Shown here: in pieces, positions 58,279-64,000 of the stretch
How the letters are laid out: each line of letters opens with the position of its first letter
How positions within the stretch are numbered: position 1 is the first letter of the stretch
NCBI RefSeq assembly: GCF_041949975.1
Contig: NZ_JBHFQG010000009.1
Span: 1 to 64,000 of the forward strand
From: Alteribacillus sp041949975
Lineage (GTDB): Bacteria; Bacillota; Bacilli; Bacillales; Marinococcaceae
Reading direction: 5' to 3'
DNA: 64,000 nucleotides
Position numbers and translations under genes: made by a program
Notes under the pieces: generated by a model
Told to the model about the DNA's origin: nothing
What the model saw: the letters and a program-made list of their open reading frames with translations, nothing else
Databases searched by the model: none

Positions 58279-58881
58279 GTGGAAAAATTTGCGGGGTTTG
58301 GCGGAACCGCTGGTTTTGGAGATAAGCCTGCGATTGTAGTCATTGATTTCATTAAAGCTTTTACAAACCCGGAAAGTTTATTAGGATCTGATTTTTCGAA
58401 AGAATTAAAAGCGACAAAAAAGCTCCTTCATACAGCGAGAAAGATGGACTATCCTATCTATTTCACCTCCGTAGAATACCATCCTCACTTCAAAGACGGC
58501 GGAGTTTTCATCGAAAAAGTTCCAGCACTAAAAGAGCTTGTAAAAGGGTCAGACGCTGTTCAGGTTGACCCATACCTTGAATGTAACAATGAAAAAGAAA
58601 CGCTGATTGTTAAAAAATTTGCCAGTGCCTTCTTTGGAACGCCTCTTCATTCTTCACTTATTTCGGAAAGAGCAGATACCATCATCTTGACTGGATGCAC
58701 AACTTCGGGTTGTGTACGAGCAACAGCAGTAGATGGCTTACAGCATGGATATCGAGTCATCGTTCCAGAAGAGTGCGTGGGTGATCGCTCACTCGCCGTA
58801 CATGAAGCAAACTTAAATGACATCCAAGCAAAATACGGGGACGTTTTACCAATCGATAAGGTACAAAAAGCTATAGAATAA
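58279..58881 (+). CDS. Isochorismatase-fold amidohydrolase, N-carbamoylsarcosine-amidohydrolase-like
   Basis: 200 residues from GTG 58279 with AAGGAGGG upstream; the frame extending to 58249 runs through the operator. The cysteine-hydrolase triad is visible: Asp in AIVVIDFIKAFTNP, Lys in LIVKKFASAFFGT, and nucleophile Cys in GCTTSGCVRATAVDGL. The SGCVRAT pattern and GFGDKPA start are those of N-carbamoylsarcosine and maleamate amidohydrolases. Followed by hyuA and hyuB, the first assignment is favoured, giving sarcosine, CO2 and ammonia. Confidence 0.85.
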   Translation: MEKFAGFGGTAGFGDKPAIVVIDFIKAFTNPESLLGSDFSKELKATKKLLHTARKMDYPIYFTSVEYHPHFKDGGVFIEKVPALKELVKGSDAVQVDPYLECNNEKETLIVKKFASAFFGTPLHSSLISERADTIILTGCTTSGCVRATAVDGLQHGYRVIVPEECVGDRSLAVHEANLNDIQAKYGDVLPIDKVQKAIE

Positions 58882-58900
58882 GATTCAGGAGGGGAATAGC

Positions 58901-60955
58901 ATGTATCGTGCAGCAGTTGATGTTGGCGGAACCTTTACAGATGTGGTATTGCAGCATGATGACTCTGGAGAAATCTATGTCAGCAAAGTACCATCTATCC
59001 CATCAGACCAATCCATTGGACTGATGAACGGAATGAAGAAGGTTTGTGAGGAAAAAGGGATAGAAGTGCAAGAGATCAGAAGTGTGATTCACGGAACAAC
59101 GGTGGCTACCAACGCAGTATTAGAAGAAAAAGGAGCAAAAGTTGGACTGTTAACTACAGCTGGATTTGAACAAATTCTTCATGTGGCGCGTTCGTGGACT
59201 CCTGCTCCTATTACAGCCTGGATTGGGTTTCTGAAGCCTGATCCGCTTGCAGATCTCGAACATACCCGAGGAGTAAAAGAGCGGATCGCAGCGAATGGAG
59301 AAATTATAATGCCGCTTGACGAAGAAGATCTTCGTGTTCAAATTCAGGATTTATATAGTAAAGGAATTAAAAGCCTGACCGTGAGCTTAATTAATTCCTA
59401 TGCCAATTCTAAACATGAAGAAATCATCCGCAGCATCGCAGAAGAAATGGACCCATCGATTCCTGTATCCATTTCCACTGACATCCTCCCAGAATTCAGA
59501 GAATACGAACGCACCTTGACGACAGTGATGAATGCTTATGTACGGCCGCCGATGTCAAACTATTTAAACAATATGGAAACGAAAATTAAAAAAGAAGGAA
59601 TGGAAGACAGCCGTGTCAGTATCGTACGTTCAGACGGAGGTCTCATGAGTATTACGGCAGCCTCGCAAAGACCGGTTCACACCATGCTCTCTGGACCATC
59701 CGGCGGAGTAACAGCCTCCGCAATGATTGGTATGCAGACAGGGTTTAAGAATGTCATTTCTTTCGATATGGGCGGAACCTCTACCGACGTTTCCTTAACA
59801 TACAATGGCACCCCAAATGTGTCCCGAGAAACAAAAGTAGGCGTTTTTCCGGTGAAAGCCCCTTCTCTTGAAGTGGAAACGGTTGGAGCAGGAGGCGGTT
59901 CTCTTGCTCATGTGCCGCAAAGCGGAGCCCTTCGTGTCGGCCCTCAAAGCGCAGGATCGGAACCGGGACCGGCCAGCTACGGAAAAGGAGGCGAGGAGCC
60001 GACAGTAACAGATGCGAACGTCGTGCTCGGATACTTGCCGCCGCAGCTGGCAGGAGGAGATATGGTCCTCGATGTAGAAAAAGCGAAAGCAACGCTTCGA
60101 AAAATAGCAGACGAGCTTGGGGTTGATCTATATAAAGCGGCTAAAGGGGTTTATGATATCGCAAATGAAAACATGTACGGCGCTCTCCGTGTAGTATCTG
60201 TGGAAAAAGGGTATGACCCGCGAGAATTTGCTCTTATTCCGCTTGGAGGAGCAGGCCCTCTATTTGGAAACGCTCTTGCTGATCTGGCAGGCACCTTTCC
60301 TGTTGTCGTTCCTCCGACACCGGGTGTATTGTCTGCTCTTGGTTTTCTAGAATCCGATATACGCAATGAATATTCGAAAACATATATACGTCTTTTAAGT
60401 GAATTAGATGAAAACACATTAATAGGAGAGTTAGAAAAACTGGGCCGCGCTGCTGATGACTGGCTTCACGCAGAAGCGGTGCCAAAGGAAAATCAAAATA
60501 TCGCTTATGAAGTGGACGTGAGGTACTACCGTCAAGGTCATGAAATTCCTCTTCAAGTCGAACTTCCAACGCTTTGGGAAGAAGGAGTCTCTCATTTAAA
60601 GAATAGATTTGATGACATACACGAGCAAATATACGGATTTAAAATGGATATTGAAATAGAAGTAGTCAATTTTAGAGCAGTGGCCGTTGGAACAGTCAGG
60701 TCACCAGAACAGCCGATCAATGAACGCGGGGGAGTAAACGCAGAGCACGCGGTCATCGATGGTTCACACGAAGCCTACTTTGACGGAACATTTCACAAAA
60801 CACCGCTTTACGACAGGACGAAACTGCAGCCTGGAAACATTGTTTACGGCCCTGCCATTGTCACGCAGAAAGATTCTACGACGCTTATTCTTCCTACCTA
60901 TATTGGCGAAGTTGATGAGTATATGAATTTGATTATTTCAAAGGGGGAGAAGTAA
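58901..60955 (+). CDS. hyuA: HyuA-type hydantoinase/oxoprolinase subunit
   Basis: 684 residues. An actin-like ATPase fold with AAVDVGGTFTDVVLQ and SFDMGGTSTDVSLTY as phosphate loops is interrupted by the HyuA core (VIHGTTVATNAVLEEKGA, then GPSGGVTASAMIG). The C-terminal part carries RYYRQGHEIPLQV. It is the ATP-using large subunit of N-methylhydantoinase, 5-oxoprolinase or acetone-carboxylase-type enzymes. AGGAGGGG precedes ATG 58901, 20 bases after the amidohydrolase. HyuB follows with no gap. Confidence 0.92.
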   Translation: MYRAAVDVGGTFTDVVLQHDDSGEIYVSKVPSIPSDQSIGLMNGMKKVCEEKGIEVQEIRSVIHGTTVATNAVLEEKGAKVGLLTTAGFEQILHVARSWTPAPITAWIGFLKPDPLADLEHTRGVKERIAANGEIIMPLDEEDLRVQIQDLYSKGIKSLTVSLINSYANSKHEEIIRSIAEEMDPSIPVSISTDILPEFREYERTLTTVMNAYVRPPMSNYLNNMETKIKKEGMEDSRVSIVRSDGGLMSITAASQRPVHTMLSGPSGGVTASAMIGMQTGFKNVISFDMGGTSTDVSLTYNGTPNVSRETKVGVFPVKAPSLEVETVGAGGGSLAHVPQSGALRVGPQSAGSEPGPASYGKGGEEPTVTDANVVLGYLPPQLAGGDMVLDVEKAKATLRKIADELGVDLYKAAKGVYDIANENMYGALRVVSVEKGYDPREFALIPLGGAGPLFGNALADLAGTFPVVVPPTPGVLSALGFLESDIRNEYSKTYIRLLSELDENTLIGELEKLGRAADDWLHAEAVPKENQNIAYEVDVRYYRQGHEIPLQVELPTLWEEGVSHLKNRFDDIHEQIYGFKMDIEIEVVNFRAVAVGTVRSPEQPINERGGVNAEHAVIDGSHEAYFDGTFHKTPLYDRTKLQPGNIVYGPAIVTQKDSTTLILPTYIGEVDEYMNLIISKGEK

Positions 60956-62719
60956 ATGTCACTTGATTCCATTACAGTAGACATCATTGAAAATGCCCTC
61001 AAGAATATTAAAGAAGAAATGGACGTTACTCTCTTTCGGTCCGCCATGTCTCCAGTCATCCGTGAACAGCACGATTGTTTTCCAATGATAACCAATCCCG
61101 ACGGTAAAATGGTCGTTGGCAATTTTGGCTCCCACGTACCTGAGGTGCTATCTCATTTTCCTGAAGGAGTGCAGGAAGGAGACGTTATTTTTTTAAGTGA
61201 TCCATATAGCTGTGGAGGCTCCATCTCCCATATCAACGACTGGATGATTATCGTTCCTATTTTTGTAAATGGAAAAATCGCAGGATATTCCTCTATGTTT
61301 GGCCACGTGATGGATGTTGGGGGGCCTATCCCTTCCTCTATGCCGGTGACCGCGACATCTATTTATGGAGAAGGAGTGCGGTTTCCGCCTCTCAAACTTT
61401 TTGAAAAAGGAAAATTAAACGGTTCGATCGTTTCCATCATTAAAGCAAACAGTCGGACGCCGGTAGAAAACTATTCAGATCTCATGGCCATCGTGGCTTC
61501 GTGCCGTACGGCTGAAAAAAGAGTAAAAGAACTGTGCGAAAGATTCGGGACAGAGTCCTACCTAGAGGGGCTAGAAGCACTATTAGACCGAACAAGTGTC
61601 ATGATGAAGCAGCTTATTACAGGCTTTCTTCCAGACAAGCCTGTGTCATTTGAAGATTATATTGATGACGACGGTCTTGGAAACGGCCCGTTTAAAATGA
61701 AACTCACGGTGTGGAAAGAAGGCGGCCGGGCTATATTCGACTGGGAAGGCACAGATCCTCAGGCACCAGGGCCGATCAACTATTATTTAAGTGAAAACAT
61801 GTTTAAAATGTTTCTCGGTGCGTTTCTGATTTCCGTATTTGATCCGGCTATTATGTTTAATGATGGGTTTTATGATTCTTTAGAGGTTCGCATGCCTGAG
61901 AAAAGCCTTGTGAAACCTGAATATCCTGCAGCCCTTGGGTGCAGAACGCATGTCTTAAGCCGTTTTTTTGATGTGCTGAGCGGAGCGCTTTCCTTGAATA
62001 CACCAGAAAACAGCCCGGCAGCAGGGTATGGCACAAGTCCTTATTTTATATTCTCAGGGAAAGATGAAGACGGCAAAGAGTTTCACCTGATGGAAGTCAT
62101 GTATGGCGGACTGCCGGGACGACCGATTGGTGATGGAATTGACGGTCATTCCTGGTGGCCGGCCTTCGTTAACATTCCAACCGAATATCTTGAAACCTAC
62201 TATCCTCTTCAAATTGATTATTACAGAACGGGAACGGATTCTGGAGGAGCAGGGAAGCACCGCGGCGGGAATTGTAATGAAAAGCTCTATACGTTTAAAA
62301 GCAATGGCATCGTCTCCATTCATGATGACAGAGCCAAAATTCAGCCATGGGGGATAAACAAAGGAGAACCAGGCACCTCCTCCTACAAGGTTCTCATACG
62401 AAAAAATGGAGAAAAACAGGAACTTGGTTCAAAAGTGGATGAAATAGATGTTTATATAGGAGATCAGCTTCTCTTCGTAACAGGCGGAAGCGGCGGCTGG
62501 GGAGATCCATTGGAAAGAGAGCCTGCCCTGGTCCAAAAAGATGTAAAACGTGGATTGGTCAGCAGAGAAAAAGCGGAGGCTGCTTACGGTGTCATTTTAA
62601 ACGCAAACGATGAAATAGATGTGAAAGCAACCTTAGCACAACGAGACCAAATCAAGCAAAGCCGTCCTGCGCCTCAAGCCTTTCATTTTGGCAACCGCGA
62701 CGAAGTGGTGACATCCTAA
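60956..62719 (+). CDS. hyuB: HyuB-type hydantoinase/oxoprolinase subunit
   Basis: 587 residues. Features are ALKNIKEEMDVTLFRSAMSP, FLSDPYSCGGSISHINDW, FDWEGTDPQAPGPIN, and the C-terminal GTDSGGAGKHRGG then TGGSGGWGDPLEREP. It is the partner of HyuA in ATP-dependent amidohydrolase complexes. Its ATG directly follows the hyuA stop, with GGGGGAG inside the hyuA end. With the amidohydrolase it completes an N-methylhydantoin to sarcosine route; hydantoin itself or 5-oxoproline are alternatives. Confidence 0.92.
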   Translation: MSLDSITVDIIENALKNIKEEMDVTLFRSAMSPVIREQHDCFPMITNPDGKMVVGNFGSHVPEVLSHFPEGVQEGDVIFLSDPYSCGGSISHINDWMIIVPIFVNGKIAGYSSMFGHVMDVGGPIPSSMPVTATSIYGEGVRFPPLKLFEKGKLNGSIVSIIKANSRTPVENYSDLMAIVASCRTAEKRVKELCERFGTESYLEGLEALLDRTSVMMKQLITGFLPDKPVSFEDYIDDDGLGNGPFKMKLTVWKEGGRAIFDWEGTDPQAPGPINYYLSENMFKMFLGAFLISVFDPAIMFNDGFYDSLEVRMPEKSLVKPEYPAALGCRTHVLSRFFDVLSGALSLNTPENSPAAGYGTSPYFIFSGKDEDGKEFHLMEVMYGGLPGRPIGDGIDGHSWWPAFVNIPTEYLETYYPLQIDYYRTGTDSGGAGKHRGGNCNEKLYTFKSNGIVSIHDDRAKIQPWGINKGEPGTSSYKVLIRKNGEKQELGSKVDEIDVYIGDQLLFVTGGSGGWGDPLEREPALVQKDVKRGLVSREKAEAAYGVILNANDEIDVKATLAQRDQIKQSRPAPQAFHFGNRDEVVTS

Positions 62720-62888
62720 TCAAAGGAGAAAAAGGCTGTAGGAAACGCCTCTCCAAAAAGATATGAAGTTTGCCTTTGGGTTTCTTCGCGTCTTTTTATC
62801 GTCAGCTGTTTTTACAGGCTAGAAACAAACACCGGTTTGCTTCGTCATGTATAATGGAAACATCAAGATTAAAAGAAGGTCAGTACTT

Positions 62889-64000
62889 ATGGGAAATCAA
62901 TCACTAGCCAATCACGACATCGACACAGGTGTTCAAAAAAATCCGTGGCATATGCTCGGGTGGCTCCTTTTCACCCAGGTGCTTGTTGCGTTTGTCGGAC
63001 GGAGCCTGGCGCCGCTTGGTGTGTTTATCGGTGACAGTTTAATGCTTACAAACGCTCAGATCGGAATGCTCCCAGCAGCCCTGTTTTTTGGACAGTTTGC
63101 CGCCTCGATTCCATCCGGTATCTTAGTCGACCGGATTGGGACGAGGCCTTTACTGCTTGCGCTATCGCTTTGCCTCGGCCTCAGCTTTTTCTTTGCTGCG
63201 CTTACGTCAAGCTTCATACTGCTGCTTGCCTTTGTTATGATCGGCGGCTTCGGGTACGGTGCGATGCATCCAACATCAAACCGCGGCATTCTTTATTGGT
63301 TTGAGCGCCGGAGCCGCGGCACAGCGATGGGGATCAAGCAAATGGGGGTGACAGCCGGTTCGGCGCTGGCATCCCTTCTCTTAGTACCGCTCTCTGCTGC
63401 TTACGGCTGGCGTCCGGTTTTCATCGGTGCAGCGCTGCTTTTAGCAGCCGCCGGTTTCATCAGCTATCTTCGTTACCGAGATGCCAAACCGATTTCAAAA
63501 GAGCCTAAGAAAAAGAGTGAAAACACGTGGAACACCCTGTTAAGCATGGGCAAAAACCGGGCACTGCTTCTGGTGAGCGGAGGAGCCATTGGTTTAAACG
63601 GCGCGCAAATGGTGGTAAATACGTATATTATTATTTATACCACCCAGATCATCGGCATATCCGTTGCACTGGCAGCCATCCTGCTCGTCATTTCAGAAAT
63701 CGCCGGATCCATCGGCCGCGTCGGCTGGGGCGTAGTGAGCGACCGCTTGTTCAACGGCAACCGTTTTATTTTGATGAGCGTTATCGCCATTATTTCTGCA
63801 GCTTCCTCTGTCATTATGGCGCTGTTTCAGCCGGGAACTCCATTTTTATATGTAGCGGTGCTCGCGTTTGTATTCGGTCTTTGTGTCGCCGGCTTTAACG
63901 GCCTCTGGATGAATGCCGCCACGGAGCTTGTACCGCTGAAACAAGCCGGCCTTGCGAGCGGATTTAGCATCAGCGTCGGCTCCTGGGGCGTGATTATCGG
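62889..64000 (+). CDS. MFS transporter, 3' end beyond the window
   Basis: 370 codons are visible from ATG 62889 (AAGG upstream) to the right edge with no stop. About ten membrane helices can be counted. The MFS loop 2-3 motif is present as GILVDRIGTRPLL, and the second-half equivalent is GWGVVSDRLFNG. It resembles 12-helix drug/organic-anion major facilitator carriers (NarK/CynX-like N-terminus). It is 170 bases after hyuB without a clear terminator between, so co-transcription is possible but unproven. Confidence 0.9.
   Translation, partial: MGNQSLANHDIDTGVQKNPWHMLGWLLFTQVLVAFVGRSLAPLGVFIGDSLMLTNAQIGMLPAALFFGQFAASIPSGILVDRIGTRPLLLALSLCLGLSFFFAALTSSFILLLAFVMIGGFGYGAMHPTSNRGILYWFERRSRGTAMGIKQMGVTAGSALASLLLVPLSAAYGWRPVFIGAALLLAAAGFISYLRYRDAKPISKEPKKKSENTWNTLLSMGKNRALLLVSGGAIGLNGAQMVVNTYIIIYTTQIIGISVALAAILLVISEIAGSIGRVGWGVVSDRLFNGNRFILMSVIAIISAASSVIMALFQPGTPFLYVAVLAFVFGLCVAGFNGLWMNAATELVPLKQAGLASGFSISVGSWGVII

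Overview
The window reads as a chromosomal segment of a low-to-mid GC, endospore-forming member of the Bacillaceae, probably a salt- or alkali-adapted relative of Bacillus. The evidence is strong AAGGAGG-type ribosome binding sites, frequent GTG/TTG starts, two YheC/YheD spore-coat ATP-grasp genes, a NagR/CcpA-controlled N-acetylglucosamine regulon, a tyrosine-kinase exopolysaccharide pair, a BCCT osmolyte transporter and acidic surface proteins. I cannot name the species.

1-9.3 kb is core metabolism: the end of an aldehyde dehydrogenase, a fumarylacetoacetate-hydrolase-family enzyme, a stand-alone LarC C-terminal protein, an orphan TRAP binding protein, a BCCT transporter divergent from a hotdog thioesterase, and nagA-nagB-nagR plus a SIS-domain gene. 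9.3-29 kb mixes a P450, nagP, an MpsC-family protein, two M14 carboxypeptidases, a ROK kinase, an NlpC/P60 endopeptidase, DUF2243, the kinase/modulator pair, an SGNH hydrolase, an MtnE-like aminotransferase and the YheC/YheD genes. These are separated by long non-coding stretches full of repeats.

29-63 kb is a catabolic island in three blocks. Block A (29.7-37.1 kb) has a TetR regulator, acyl-CoA dehydrogenase, Baeyer-Villiger monooxygenase, enoyl-CoA hydratase, acyl-CoA ligase, metallo-lactonase and 4-oxalocrotonate-tautomerase homologue. It fits oxidation of a cyclic ketone to a lactone, opening, CoA activation and beta-oxidation. Block B (38.0-52.3 kb) has a sigma-54 activator, a near-consensus -24/-12 promoter, a GntR regulator, an aldehyde dehydrogenase and two tandem copies of [luciferase-like monooxygenase + cysteine-less ArsC/Spx-fold protein]. 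An SsuE-type FMN reductase, a RibBA-like protein that has lost its catalytic loop, a small unknown protein, a CaiB CoA-transferase and a LeuC/LeuD-type hydratase follow. It is bracketed by two near-identical flavin reductase genes in direct orientation and is the best candidate here for an undescribed system. Block C (52.8-62.7 kb) has a GntR regulator, an HMG-CoA-lyase-like enzyme, a second CaiB protein, an SSS transporter with a small partner, an N-carbamoylsarcosine-amidohydrolase-like enzyme and HyuA/HyuB. Shared TTGTATACAA operators tie the block together. An MFS transporter runs off the end.

The non-coding space is unusual. Several gaps hold degenerate arrays whose units repeat in near-exact 21-bp steps, in two sequence classes. 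They are built around a GGGCCAGACCC palindrome that often forms the terminator of the preceding gene. A separate 232-bp element with nested hairpins occurs twice in inverted orientation, about 46 kb apart. Remnants of etfA, radC, a CoA-transferase and a BTAD-type regulator mark the island as a site of past insertion and decay.
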